DNA of 64,000 bases, from positions 108,085,529-108,149,528 of the forward strand of contig CM069432.1 of assembly GCA_035610365.1 (NCBI GenBank), given 5' to 3'. How positions within the stretch are numbered: the first letter of the stretch is position 1; every line of letters begins with the position of its first letter. A program made the position numbers and the translations under genes. Below, piece by piece: positions 9,941 to 20,640 of the stretch. Source of the DNA: Aquatica leii. Its lineage: Eukaryota > Arthropoda > Insecta > Coleoptera > Lampyridae. The notes under the pieces are model-generated. The model worked only from the letters and a program-made list of their open reading frames with translations, was not told where the DNA came from and ran no database searches.

Positions 9941-12900
9941 TTAAGAAGACCGTCTTCTACTATCAAGGAGTCCCACTGCGCCCAGTACGCTTTGATATTT
10001 TTGCCCAAAGCACTCACTTCTTCCCAGGTTGGTCGTCGGCCGCTTTCTTTCCAGTCGAGGAGTAGTCTTATTTCAGGATCGTCTTCTTGTTCGCGACGTA
10101 ACTGCTCAGGTTCCCACTCATCATCAACCATAGCAGTTCTCCGGAGGCATTCGACTTTTTCTTCCAGTCGCGAACAATGGCTGCAGTCCGCCGGACATGG
10201 TCTTCTGGATAAGGCATCAGCGTTCCGATGACTGCTTCCGGCACGGTGTTCTGTGTCGTAGTCATACTCTTGCAGTCTCTCGATCCATCTTGCTACTTGT
10301 CCTTCTGGGTTACGGAACTGCAGTAGCCATTTTAAAGCGGCGTGGTCTGTTCTCAGTAAAAATCTTCGTCCATACAAATACTTGTAGAAATGTTCGATGG
10401 ACTTAACGACTGCTAACAGCTCCCTCCTAGTCACGCAATAATTCCTTTCTGGCCTAGACAAAACCTTGCTAAAGTACGCGATCACCTTTTCTTGTCCATC
10501 TTGAACCTGCGAAAGGACCGCGCCTATGGCCATATTGCTTGCGTCGGTATCCAAAACAAACTTTCCATCTTCTCGTGGATAACTCAAAATCGGCGAAGTG
10601 ACTAGGGCCTGTTTTAGTTGATTAAAAGAATTTTCGCAGTCTTCATTCCATCTAAATTCTGCTTTTTCTTCGGTTAGTTTTGTCAATGGTTTGGCAATAT
10701 TGGCAAATCCGGGGACAAATCTTCTATAATAAGTGCACAACCCAAGGAAACTTCGGACCTGATGTTTGTCGATCGGTCTTGGCCATGCTTGCACTGCTCG
10801 GATTTTGTCTGGGTCAGCCCTTACTCCGTCTCTAGATACGACGTGGCCAAGGTATTGGACTTCCTTCTTAAATACGTGGCACTTCTTTGGGCTCAGTTTG
10901 AGGTTAGCCCCACGTAATCTCTGGAACACTTCCTTCAAGTTGTTCAAGTGCTCTTCAAACGACCTTCCAACCACGATCACGTCGTCCAGGTAGACCAAGC
11001 ACGTCTTCCAAGACAATCCGCGCAAGATGGTCTCCATCAAACGCTCGAACGTTGCAGGAGCGTTACACAGGCCGAAGGGCATTACAGTGAACTGCCACAA
11101 ACCAGTTCCGATCGTAAAAGCTGTTTTTTCACGATCCTTGGGTTCTAATTCTACCTGCCAGTATCCACTCTTTAAATCTAACGTAGAAAACCACTGGGAT
11201 CCTGACAGGGTGTCTAGCGTATCGTCCATTCTGGGTAAAGGGTAGCTGTCCTTTTTGGTCACGTCGTTTAGCTGCCTGTAGTCTACGCAAAACCTTGTTG
11301 ATCCATCCTTCTTCTTCACGAGTACCACTGGGGATGCCCATGGACTACTTGAAGGTTCAATCACGCCTTCTCTCTCCATATCCGTAATTATTTGTTCGGC
11401 TTCTTCTCTTTTCGCCAAAGGAAGTCTGCGTGGATGTTGTCGTATCGGCCGAGCGTCTCCGGTATTAATTTTATGTTTCACCACGTTAGTTCTTCCTTTG
11501 GAGCCACTCTCCAGCGCGAACACATCTTGGTACTCTTGGATCAACACTTTAACTTTAGCCAGCTGGTCTTGGCTGAGGTTTTCGCATTTGGTGGTAAGAA
11601 TGTCCAATAGATGTTGTGGACACTTCTTCAGCGACGTATCTTCGTTCGACTTCACGCATCTCACAATTTGTGATACTGGCGTGCATTGGCCTACCACGGT
11701 CTTCTTTTTCAACGTTACAGGATCTGAGTTGATGTTTAAGATCCTTACTGGCATCGTGTTCTTTACTCGTACTAAAGTTCTGCCAACGAGTAGTCCCTTT
11801 TCAACTAAGCCGCCCTCCATTGGTTCAATCGCGCGTATGTAGCCTTCCCGGAGACTTCCATCCAGGTGTGCCATCACCACACTTTCAGTCTTTGCAGGCA
11901 GAGTCACGTCTTCACTCAATAAGACTCGCACGGCTGCCTTCTCTGACGAATGAAAAGGAATTTCTTCATTGTCGATCTTCAGGACATCATTCTTCATATC
12001 CAAATGGAACCCATACTTCTTTATCACGTCCATTCCCAGGATAACTTCTTCCGTGATGTCGGCTACCAGTACTTGATGGTCGAATACTCCATTTCCCAAA
12101 CCAATGGTTACTTTGACTTGTCCGTGAGTAGGTATTTCGTCGCCCGTCGCTGTTCGAAGTCGTACTGTTACTGGTGATGTCTTCTCGTTTTCCAATAACA
12201 TGTCAGGACGAATGATGGTCTTCGTCGCTCCCGTGTCAACCAGTAACTGGACGCTTCTCCCATTGATCTTGCCATTGAGATAAATGCTATGAAATTGCTC
12301 CCTAGGCGATGCCATTTGTATTGTAATCTCCGGAGTCTGACTAGATGAGATTACTTTTTGTCTCTTTTGCTCGCCTCGTTCCAAATTATCGAGCGCTCTT
12401 CTTGTCCTCTTCTTAGGTTTAGTACGATGCCGTCGTACATGGCCTATTTCATCGCAGTTCAAAGCTGTCACTCCTCTTTCCCGAAGTATTCGTCGCGCTA
12501 TCTCTTCGATGCTTTCCAGTGTCTGCGCGGGCGCCTCTGTAGCACAGCAGAGTCTATGACCATCTCGTTGCGATGCTTGTTTTGCTGCTTCAAACTCCAA
12601 AGCATGCACCAAAGCGTCATCCAATGTCTTCGGTCGAGCTAACCGGAGAGTCTGCTGTGTTTCGCTGTCTCGGAGGCCATCTACAAAAGTTTGAATAGCT
12701 AACTGCTCCAGGAAGGTATCTGGTGCTGTAGGATACGCAAGCCGTGTTAATCTAGCGATGTCAGCCTCAAACTCTTGAAGACTTTCGGCAGCTTTCTGAA
12801 CCCGACTTTTAATTTGAGCTTGATAGACTTGTTGAAGATGGGCATCTCCATATCTCATTTCTAATCGTGATATTAAGAGTTCGTAATTTTCTTGCAGGTG

Positions 12901-13512
12901 GTCCGGAATAGTTTGTAAAATTCCAAGCGCTTCTCCACGTAAGGACACTATTAAAGACGTCGCTTTCTGCTTGTTGCTCCAACCATTAGCAGTAGCTGCG
13001 GCTTCAAACTGCTTGTAGTAGGTTGACCATGGAACTTTACCATCAAAATTCGGTGGTTCAACTTTGAACTTGTGAGTGTTTTCTTCTCGATGGTTCATTA
13101 TTAAATCTTCACTCGTGACGCTTCCTTCGCCGCGACAATTCATCTGCTTCATTCTTTCTTCAATCAGTTTTATTCTGTCTTCTAATTTGTCCTCTATTGC
13201 TTCTATTTTCTCATTCACAGAATCGCAAATTTCTTCTTTTAAGTTTAACATGTCTGCTTGGGTTTCCTCTTGAACAATTTTAATTTGATTTTCTATGCTC
13301 GTTCGTATTTCTTCTTTTAAACTTCTAGAACTTTCCTCTATTTTTTGAGAATGTTCGGAGAGTTTTTCTTCCATTTTTCTTGAATTTTCTTCCATCTTCT
13401 GAGAATTTTCTTCCATTTTCCTATTCATCGATTCCTGACCATTTTTGATTGATTCAAGAAATTCAAATAGCTTTGCATCCATTTTAACTGCTTGCGAACG
13501 CGTCACCGGCAT
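9931..13512 (-). CDS. Gypsy Gag-Pol: coiled coil, capsid, protease, reverse transcriptase, RNase H
   Basis: I start at the ATG at 13512 (MPVTRSQA), which fits arthropod Gypsy Gag starts better than the ATG 13 codons upstream. The 1,193 residues contain a heptad-rich coiled coil (about 10-125), a capsid region (about 150-315), a retropepsin-like protease with DTGA at 426-429, reverse transcriptase with VYLDD at about 840-844, and RNase H with D988, E1031 and D1056. Gag and Pol share one frame with no shift between them. The Gag zinc knuckle is degraded: of the C-x2-C-x4-H-x4-C ligands only C353 and H358 remain, the first and last Cys being Ala and Arg. The ORF ends at TAG (9931) just before the integrase zinc domain, after a probable one-base deletion. 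Confidence 0.95.
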   Translation of the reverse strand: MPVTRSQAVKMDAKLFEFLESIKNGQESMNRKMEENSQKMEENSRKMEEKLSEHSQKIEESSRSLKEEIRTSIENQIKIVQEETQADMLNLKEEICDSVNEKIEAIEDKLEDRIKLIEERMKQMNCRGEGSVTSEDLIMNHREENTHKFKVEPPNFDGKVPWSTYYKQFEAAATANGWSNKQKATSLIVSLRGEALGILQTIPDHLQENYELLISRLEMRYGDAHLQQVYQAQIKSRVQKAAESLQEFEADIARLTRLAYPTAPDTFLEQLAIQTFVDGLRDSETQQTLRLARPKTLDDALVHALEFEAAKQASQRDGHRLCCATEAPAQTLESIEEIARRILRERGVTALNCDEIGHVRRHRTKPKKRTRRALDNLERGEQKRQKVISSSQTPEITIQMASPREQFHSIYLNGKINGRSVQLLVDTGATKTIIRPDMLLENEKTSPVTVRLRTATGDEIPTHGQVKVTIGLGNGVFDHQVLVADITEEVILGMDVIKKYGFHLDMKNDVLKIDNEEIPFHSSEKAAVRVLLSEDVTLPAKTESVVMAHLDGSLREGYIRAIEPMEGGLVEKGLLVGRTLVRVKNTMPVRILNINSDPVTLKKKTVVGQCTPVSQIVRCVKSNEDTSLKKCPQHLLDILTTKCENLSQDQLAKVKVLIQEYQDVFALESGSKGRTNVVKHKINTGDARPIRQHPRRLPLAKREEAEQIITDMEREGVIEPSSSPWASPVVLVKKKDGSTRFCVDYRQLNDVTKKDSYPLPRMDDTLDTLSGSQWFSTLDLKSGYWQVELEPKDREKTAFTIGTGLWQFTVMPFGLCNAPATFERLMETILRGLSWKTCLVYLDDVIVVGRSFEEHLNNLKEVFQRLRGANLKLSPKKCHVFKKEVQYLGHVVSRDGVRADPDKIRAVQAWPRPIDKHQVRSFLGLCTYYRRFVPGFANIAKPLTKLTEEKAEFRWNEDCENSFNQLKQALVTSPILSYPREDGKFVLDTDASNMAIGAVLSQVQDGQEKVIAYFSKVLSRPERNYCVTRRELLAVVKSIEHFYKYLYGRRFLLRTDHAALKWLLQFRNPEGQVARWIERLQEYDYDTEHRAGSSHRNADALSRRPCPADCSHCSRLEEKVECLRRTAMVDDEWEPEQLRREQEDDPEIRLLLDWKESGRRPTWEEVSALGKNIKAYWAQWDSLIVEDGLLKRS

Positions 13513-13809
13513 AAATTTAAATATAACACGAATATAAAGTTTTAAATACACTACTTTTTAAAATGCAGTTTTTATATAACACAAAATTTAATAACGATTC
13601 ACTTATTAATATTAAACCACGGAAACGACTTTAATTAATATCGCAATCACGCACTTGTTAAAAGAAAAAGTTTAATAAACACTATTTTAACTTTATAAAT
13701 AAACACGCTTATCGCGAATCTTAACAGATATTTACGCAATGTTTTTATTACGGGTGTGATATCAAATAACTTAATGGTATTCACACTAAAAATCGCGAAC
13801 GGTTTGATA

Positions 13810-13827
13810 CCTCAACACCTGACGCCA
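13810..13827 (-). promoter_or_regulatory. Primer-binding site of the Gypsy element
   Basis: One base after the 5' LTR the minus strand reads TGGCGTCAGGTGTTGAGG. TGG is the complement of a tRNA CCA end, and the position is right. The implied primer tRNA ends ...CCTGACGCCA. I do not assign the amino acid. Confidence 0.75.
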
Positions 13828-13828
13828 C

Positions 13829-14292
13829 TGTTACGTATCTATTTATTAAAAACTAATTTATTTAAACTATTAAAACTACGTTTACTTATTATAGAAATAT
13901 GTATACTTTTAAATTGACCGAACTACTAAAATCTAATAATAAAAACACTTACACTATAATTTATGTATAACCGTTGTATAACACTTAAGATAAGATTAGA
14001 TAACGTCCTCGGATTTGTTTACACTATAAGTCACGTTCACTCGATTCGGTGTACACTGTTATTTATTTAAAACGCCGCGCGTGCTAACGATACGTATTTA
14101 TTTCAACTTGATAATCTTAATACTGCATGCTTTCACATTCCAGCAATAACTGACCTACGATTTCCATCTTCGGCTTTTATAGACATCAGCGAATTCTTCT
14201 CGATCGTTCCTCACTTTTCGCTATATTTTCTAGAAACTAGATAACAGTTCTAGAAGGCTCTTGCATTTGCAAGTAATTTCTCGGACGTTTCA
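13829..14292 (-). repeat. 5' LTR of the full-length Gypsy element
   Basis: 464 bp, with 462 positions identical to the 3' LTR. It should hold the promoter used for the genomic RNA. It is followed by the ATAT duplication at 14293-14296. Confidence 0.95.
14174..14182 (-). promoter_or_regulatory. TATA box in the Gypsy 5' LTR
   Basis: CTATAAAAG on the minus strand, within the LTR and well upstream of its 3' end. The motif is also present in the 3' LTR (8007-7999), and a near match (CTATAAATG) occurs in the LTR at 45.3 kb. It is likely the core promoter. The start site was not mapped. Confidence 0.55.
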
Positions 14293-14630
14293 ATATACAC
14301 ATATAAACAAAAAACTTACAAGCAAAGGTTATTGAGTGGAGACAGTCCACTAGTCCAACAAGCATACCGCAACTGATATCATTAATTAATCTAGTTATTC
14401 TAATAACTGATATCATAATTTAATCTAGTTATTTGTAAGTTTTTATTTATAAGTGTGTCTGTAAAAAATTTTCTTAGTTATGTAATTGTGTTATGTTGTT
14501 CACTTACCGTTTTAGTGGCCTGAAAAACTGCGCGCTTGAGGCACGAAACGTAGCCATAAAAAAAGAATAGTGGTTTTTATTTCCCCTCCTACGTGAAGAT
14601 AAAAACAACCATCAATCACAACCATTGTAG
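14293..14630 (+). repeat. Centre and right arm of the Penelope-derived foldback
   Basis: The sequence from about 14430 is the reverse complement of 7478-7653 plus 14293-14320. It carries a decayed hammerhead: GGCCTGA, then AAAACTG where the core should read TGAAG, then GGCACGAAACGTAGCC. Near the centre, at 14371-14437, a 34-bp unit beginning AACTGATATCAT is present twice in tandem. Confidence 0.55.
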
Positions 14631-14640
14631 ATAGGAGAGT

Positions 14641-15737
14641 AGGATACTTTACCAATAAAGCACCATGTTTTAGATTCACCTAATTATTAGTCATATTTTG
14701 AACATTTTACAAAGATTAGGTCATATTTTCATTGTCATACAGACAAGCGCCTGTTGTATTGAATAGGGTGCAATAGTACTTGCTTCTAAGAATAACTTCT
14801 GTAGGGATGTACCATCTGTATTACCAGTAGGTAATGCAAACAATAAGAGAATTAGTAACAGTACATGAAAATCATTCAGTTATCGTAAATATCTTCTTTA
14901 GTTCTGAATGAAACTAAAACTATACTTTTATACTGAAAGAAATATATCCCCTATATTAAATCACTGTTACTGGTGCTAAAATTTTGTGATTGTGTAACTA
15001 TAAAGTTATTTTTAGCAAACGGTGAGATATGAAGATGCAAAACAGTTAGATCCTTTTGGTCTTTACTGTTAGTACTATTAGAGTTATTGGGGTATTTTTA
15101 AATAGTAAAATAAATGCCCTTGAGATATACAAGTAAAGTCTTTATTCCAATTAGCAAAAATTACTTGAAGATCATATGATTCTATCTTGAAAAATTAGTT
15201 TTAGTGCGTGACATGCAACGAATTTTGAATTGTACTACATATACATACATATTTAGAATTACCTGAATAAGATCATATAATCTTTCATGCTTTCATATAA
15301 CTAATTTTTAAGAAATTAAAAAACCAGTACCTATATGCAATTATATTGTAAAAAAAATACACGCATAGGTAGTAGCCGGAAACTTGCCATGGTAAATGTA
15401 ATAACTAATAAATAAACATAACTATAACTAAAATCGTATTTTTATCTAGGATCTCAGCAGTGTGTAAATGTGTTCATATTAACTATCTAAAATTTTTTGG
15501 CCTCTTAAGAATTTTTGAACCTGGCCGCGCGAAAGTTTACGCATATACACATGAAACCGTTATCCTAAGTCTGCTCATAAGTCGCAAAAGAGATATCTTA
15601 CTCTTCAAAACGAACATTGCGGGTTGCGAACAATACAAGTGTGGAAAGCGCTTCCTATACTTATATCGTCAAACTTTTTCTATACAGCCTCTTCAAAAAA
15701 CGGGTTGAAACCTAGCTACATACAGTAATAATTTTGG
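14641..15737. other. No gene recognised
   Basis: AT-rich sequence with only short ORFs and no recognisable domain or terminal repeat. The 82-residue ORF at 15460-15708 has no familiar motif. Confidence 0.5.
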
Positions 15738-15817
15738 TTTGGTGTGTTTCTATACAACGATAGATCCTTCGATGTGGAGGATAGGCACCACTCAGAAATA
15801 AAACTCTGTCGTAATTG

Positions 15818-15859
15818 TGGCTACGTTTCGTTAGCTATTGTGCGAACTTCATCAGGCCA
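15818..15859 (-). ncRNA. Hammerhead ribozyme motif, minimal type I (left arm of palindrome)
   Basis: On the minus strand the order is stem I (TGGC), core CTGATGA, stem II hairpin, core GAAA, then CGTA and stem I' (GCCA). It matches the right-arm copy except for one base in stem II (GTTCGC instead of GTTGGC), which breaks one of six pairs. An extra A sits between the core and stem II, as in all copies here. It is likely weaker than its partner. Confidence 0.55.
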
Positions 15860-16039
15860 ATCATCACAGTAGAATGTTTAATTTCTGCCAAATATACATA
15901 AAATTAAAACCATGGACAAAGGAGGAAAGTACGAAGACATATAACCTTATACGACACAAACATAACCCACACATAAAATGAATCTTAATTTTTAATTTTA
16001 TGTATGTTTGGCAGAAATTAAACATTCTACTGTGATGAT

Positions 16040-16081
16040 TGGCCTGATGAAGTTGGCACAATAGCTAACGAAACGTAGCCA
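16040..16081 (+). ncRNA. Hammerhead ribozyme motif, minimal type I (right arm of palindrome)
   Basis: Order: stem I TGGC (16040-16043), core CTGATGA, A, stem II GTTGGC/GCTAAC with loop ACAATA (six pairs, one G-U), core GAAA, CGTA and stem I' GCCA. Cleavage would fall after the A of CGTA (UA, an allowed UH site). Stem III is reduced to the self-complementary ACGT, which cannot form a hairpin in one molecule but can pair between two. Such minimal type I hammerheads are described from Penelope-like elements. Activity has not been shown here. Confidence 0.65.
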
Positions 16082-16599
16082 CAATTACGACAGAGTTTTA
16101 TTTCTGAGTGGTGCCTATCCTCCACATCGAAGGATCTATCGTTGTATAGAAACACTCCAAACTATTAAGTTTTTGGAGGATTTATATCGTTCTCATAGTA
16201 AGTAATAATTTTGGTGATTTCTGTAGGACTTCACAATTAAATACACAGCTCGATTAATTTTGCTCCAGGATTAATTGTAAGCACATCAACTCTTTTGAAA
16301 TATTTCCAGCTATGACATCATAGGTAGTATAAGGCGTTTCAATATAATAATCACTCTATAAATAATGAAATACAATAAGCGATAAACATCGATATTTGTA
16401 TATCATTTTATCACTTATAAGTGATTATATTAAACTAACAAATATTTTAGGTCACAGTTTAATGTTTTTAAATTTTGGGTTAATCCAAAATTTATTCGGT
16501 GCATTACCTTTTTCTGCTATGTAATATTTTTTTTAAATAACTTCTCCCGTTGCTTTCAAGTTGCCATCTAAAATTGATACAAATAAAAACCTTATTCAC

Positions 16600-17184
16600 A
16601 TTATAATTTAAAATCGTACTAACCAGGGTGAACTGTGGAAAATCGACTTTTGTCCACATTAAAAATTCGTGTTCCATGTGTTTTATGCTCATCACAATTT
16701 TTTTTTCCAGATCAAAAAATTTCCGTACGTTCTCTCTATTAAAACCTTTAGCACGAGCTAGTGAAGTACATTCTGGTGTTCTTTAAGCTAAGTCCGGATG
16801 GCGCTTTATAAAACTGTAATACCACTTTTTTCCAGCCAAACCTTTCTCTTTGTCAAAAGAATGAACTATACCATTCCTATCTGCAATATCAAAAGCCAAT
16901 ATTCGAACATCCATGAGATCAGTCCAAACATGCATTCTTCCAGTTCCAAAATATGAGATTTAATTTCATTTTCTGTAGATACAGAAAATGTAGCAACTCC
17001 ACCTTAAAATTTGACCTCATTAGCAATCTTGTTTTTCGAGTTGACGTGGCGTTTTAATATTGCTTTTGGGGACGTTATAAATTCTAGCAATATCGTTTAG
17101 ATCATATTTTTTGTTTTTTAAAGCACTAACTGCTAATGCTAACTTTTCGCCTCTCCATTTTCCTTTTTTTCTAACTTTTGACAT
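16600..17184 (-). pseudogene. Pogo/Tigger-like transposase remnant (N-terminal half)
   Basis: The ATG at 17184 opens MSKVRKKGKWRGEKLALAVS and continues ALKNKKYDLNDIARIYNVPK, a pipsqueak/CENP-B-type helix-turn-helix that usually starts pogo-superfamily transposases. After a frameshift near 17010, further fragments fit the second DNA-binding part: LAGKKWYYSFIKRHPDLA near 16800, ARAKGFNRENVRKFFDLEKK near 16740 and FNVDKSRFSTVH near 16640. The DDE catalytic domain is missing downstream. Stops and shifts make it non-functional. Confidence 0.65.
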
Positions 17185-19954
17185 TTTTTGTCTTAAATAA
17201 AAAACAAACATATATTTACAACGTAAGGAATCTAATATTAGTTGCCTGAACAATAAAAACATAATCTTAGAAGCTAGGTGGCGGAGTAAATTCATTCTCA
17301 ATACTTACATTTTGTATGTAAATTTAAAACATGCATCACAATCCTAAATTCTGACCTACAAAAGCTCATGGTAGAGTTGATCAAAATTACATTTAAATGC
17401 TGACTTTTAATTTTTTGCTTTAAAAACATACACCGGTCACTCACTGCACAACCCTCGGCACAACCTATTTGTTTTTTGCACGTCATTCTTGCACGACATC
17501 AGATTCAGTTTCTGAAGAGCAAATGCTTTGTAGCCATGTAAATTAACGGTGGTTCATTCGAGGAAACTGTCCATTCCTATCAACTTTCCCCTACGTAAGT
17601 CTGTAATCATATTTAGTATTCTCTATTTAATTATAGGTTTAATAATAATTGACAAGTTATTATTTTAATACCAATAAGACAATCCTAATTATATTGAAAA
17701 TTACCACTAGTATTGAATTAGCTGTTATTTATATAAAAATTGTCACAACGTTTAAGAGGATTACGAAAAGGTGTTTGTCTTTTTACATAAACATCAGCAT
17801 CGTAAAAACTGCACGTTTTGAATATATAATAGGTTGTCTATTTAAATCATTGTTAGGCGCGTCAACAAAATTTTGTAGATTTCCTTAGAGGCCTTAGAAA
17901 CGAATTTACATTCGCAAAATATAGTTTAAACGTTCAAGCTTGAAACTAAATTTATATTCTATGATGTGATTATGCTTAATGATGCCGTATTTGGAATTGT
18001 ATGTTCACCTTCAGAAATAATAATAAAGTTTTCGTAGATGATAAATCGAAACTACAAAACTAGGAAACCATAAATATCGGGTATTTTTATGTTCGATGGA
18101 AAAAAAATAATTTCTATATGGTCATGTATTCAAGTATTTTATCAATCGAAAAAGTGTGGATAAGGAGGTTGAATATTAGACAGAATTTTAGTCATGACTG
18201 AATTTTTAATTAGTAGGTACCGATTTAAAAAGCATGTTGCTATAAGCGATTTCGGAAAATACTAATTTATAATTGTAAGAATAACTACGCGTTTTAAAAA
18301 AATCATATTGAATAGTTTAAAAACCAACATGGAACAATAACATTTTTGCGTAATTTAACAGAATTGAGTGGTACGACGTCATGTTAGTACATACCTTTGC
18401 ATGTTAGCTTATTAGAGTAATGAATGAAATATTTTTATAAATTTAATCATCCGATTCAGATATCATTTTACATTTGATCTAAGATCGAAAATTGTTTCAA
18501 ACAAGCATTGAAGTCACATAATACAATAAAGTTGTACAACATTTATGATTATTAATAATTTATAGAAAAGGTCTTCAATAAACAGTACTGATTTCGGATG
18601 TGCGTTTTGCAGCTTAATGAAATCTACAGGACGGTAAAAATGAACGAATGACAGCAATGCTTGCAGTATTTTATTTATCTGCTGGAGACAAAGTTCATTT
18701 TACTTGTAAACTCTAATTTCGATACTTAATTTGATAAATCTGTATATATGTATAATATTCTGTATATTGTTTATCTAGAATTCTACATAATGAATTTCTA
18801 GAAAAGTTTGTTTCCTAAGATGAAATAAGTATAAAATAAAAATAAATCAATCTACACTGGAACTGGAAGTAAAACGAAAGGTAATCTTTACAACATGTTG
18901 ACTATTTGTAATATATGAACTTTTTTCGTGTTGATGACGTGGTATATTTGCTCTAGTTACCTTGATTTTCTCGTTTGCAAATTTCAAAAATTTTATGGTA
19001 TAGGAATCGACAAAGCTAAAGCCCGAAAATCGGAAATTTTGAACGTATTTTTTATATGGTTTTTGTTTTAAATTTTATATGTACATATTTGAATTGAAAT
19101 TAACTTTTAGTTATTTTCAGGTTATTTTCCAAAAATAATTTTTGTCATTGATCTGTAACATGTTATATACATCAGAGTTGGGTAAAATTAAAATAATGGT
19201 CATGATTAATGTGTAATCAAAATATATTTGATGACTAATTGCGGATGATTTGTTACTATGTAATAGTAAATTAATTATTAATGATTTTAGTTTAACCATG
19301 ATATGTAAATTATTATTCCTGCATAGTAAATTTATACTATGAGATGGCTTTGTCATCGTATGTCACTCGTGTTACTTTAATCATGATCTATGAGTAGGAT
19401 TGCTCACAATAAAACTACTTAATCATGATGTTTATTTATTTTTAATGAGATGATTACATATTTTAATGAACAGTGACTAAGGTTATAATTCAATTTTAGT
19501 CACAACTAAAAACGGATTTGCGCATATACATATGTACATACATACATAGTTTTTTTGACATTTTGAGTAAACACTGATACTATTTGAAGCTAATAGAGCT
19601 GTTTAATTGACATTTTATTGGGCTAAATTTTTTTTATTATGATACATTAGATGTATTTTTGAAAACATGCATATACAAATCGTATTGTATATATTTAAAC
19701 GGAGAATAAGTATGCTTGGGTTATAATTATTCCTCGCGTAGAACGACGAATAACGTGTTACCGTTTTAAACTCATCATCTTTTATCCCAAAGTAACTCTC
19801 AGAATAACAAAAAGAAATTTGATGTTGGTCTTTATGAAATCGTTCTGTGCAACCTTTTGTTTCTTTTTAATTTGATTAACGAATCGTTTTATATAATTTA
19901 TTAAAACTGGAAAACTCGAAACGTGTCCAATTCACTAATTTTACAAAAACTGAA
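17185..19954. other. No gene recognised
   Basis: AT-rich sequence, with short ORFs only. Around 19180-19460 several imperfect copies of an ATCATGATTAAT-like word occur in both orientations, suggesting a worn foldback. No domain was recognised. Confidence 0.45.
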
Positions 19955-20640
19955 ATGGAAACTTTACTAAGTGTGCTAGAGACACATCAGAAAGTGATAG
20001 GTACAAAAGTTTGCATTATAATTTACATTATGTTGAGAGACAAGTGTGAAAAAGTGAAAGAATTACAAGGAAGAATTATAGTCTTTTTAAAAGTAAATTA
20101 TGTAAAACAGGTGGTGTTAGTATTAGTGAATGGGAACATAGGATTTTAGGAGTAATATGAATTTCAGCTGCTGGCGATGGTTGCATGAATCAATTCTGAT
20201 CACACTGGGGAGGTTTGGTAGTGATTGTTGGGTGTTAACAAAAATAGTGTTGCTGAGTATAAACTAATTGGACTGCTATAACGTTATTTGCGAAAGTTTA
20301 CAATGTATTTTTAAGCCAATGCTTGCCGAGCCTGTTGTAATTGATTCATTTTCTTTTACAGAAAATTATTTATACTTGTATGTTCTAGAATTGAATGTTA
20401 ACAGTGCAATATTAGCAGCACTCAAAAAGTCTTTGCATCCGCCTTTAACTACCCCTTCGACAAGTGCTTATGCTCTTTCACGTTTGACCAACACGTCGAC
20501 TTCTAAGAAACGAATGCGTTTTCAGAAGCAAAGCACTCAAAGACCAGTAATCAGCAAACAAGAACGCTTGCTTAAAAAAACTGGAATTAGCTTTGCGAAT
20601 TGAGCTTCTAAGAAAACAAACCGTTCTCTAATTTTTTTGT
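19955..20640 (+). pseudogene. Possible transposon accessory protein remnant
   Basis: Two consecutive ORFs (19955-20149 and 20268-20603) look like pieces of one small protein. The second contains a long Ser/Thr/Pro linker and a basic QKQSTQRPVISKQERLL stretch. After a one-base shift at the A-run near 20575 it runs on as LELALRIELLRKQTVL before a stop. A basic leucine-rich end of this kind is common in the Myb/SANT-like second protein of Harbinger elements, but no SANT motif is clear, so the family is uncertain. Confidence 0.3.

Larger units (their letters stand above)
7654..14292 (-). mobile_element. Young full-length Ty3/Gypsy LTR retrotransposon with an extra macro-CCCH module
   Basis: The 6,639-bp element is read from right to left: 5' LTR, primer-binding site, Gag-protease-reverse transcriptase-RNase H ORF, integrase, macro domain plus CCCH finger, polypurine tract, 3' LTR. 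The LTRs are both 464 bp and differ at two bases (7840/14015 and 8022/14197), so the insertion is recent. A 4-bp ATAT duplication flanks it. Integrase follows RNase H, which places it in Ty3/Gypsy rather than Copia. No env-like membrane protein is seen. The slot after integrase is filled by the macro-CCCH module instead. Two small indels break the polyprotein at about 9937 and 8660. The insertion lies near the centre of a Penelope-derived foldback. Confidence 0.95.
15738..16164. mobile_element. Palindrome of two inverted Penelope-like element ends, each with a hammerhead motif
   Basis: The arms at about 15738-15905 and 15999-16164 are almost perfect reverse complements (more than 150 bp each) around a ~93-bp centre. 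Each arm carries a 42-nt hammerhead motif, then ~60 bp including TTTTATTTCTGAGTGG and a CCTCCACATCGAAGGAT tail. The same arrangement (hammerhead, T-rich tract, CCTAC...GAAGGAT) follows the GIY-YIG end of the Penelope-like element at 33.4 kb. I therefore read this as two Penelope 3' regions joined in inverted orientation. Inverted partial copies are known for Penelope elements. Confidence 0.65.

Noticed and set aside
9925..9945. Programmed -1 frameshift between RNase H and integrase
   Set aside because: No slippery heptamer or obvious downstream hairpin was seen. A deletion or read error is simpler.
16504..16695. Separate small gene on the minus strand
   Set aside because: It is the out-of-frame end of the pogo-like transposase remnant.
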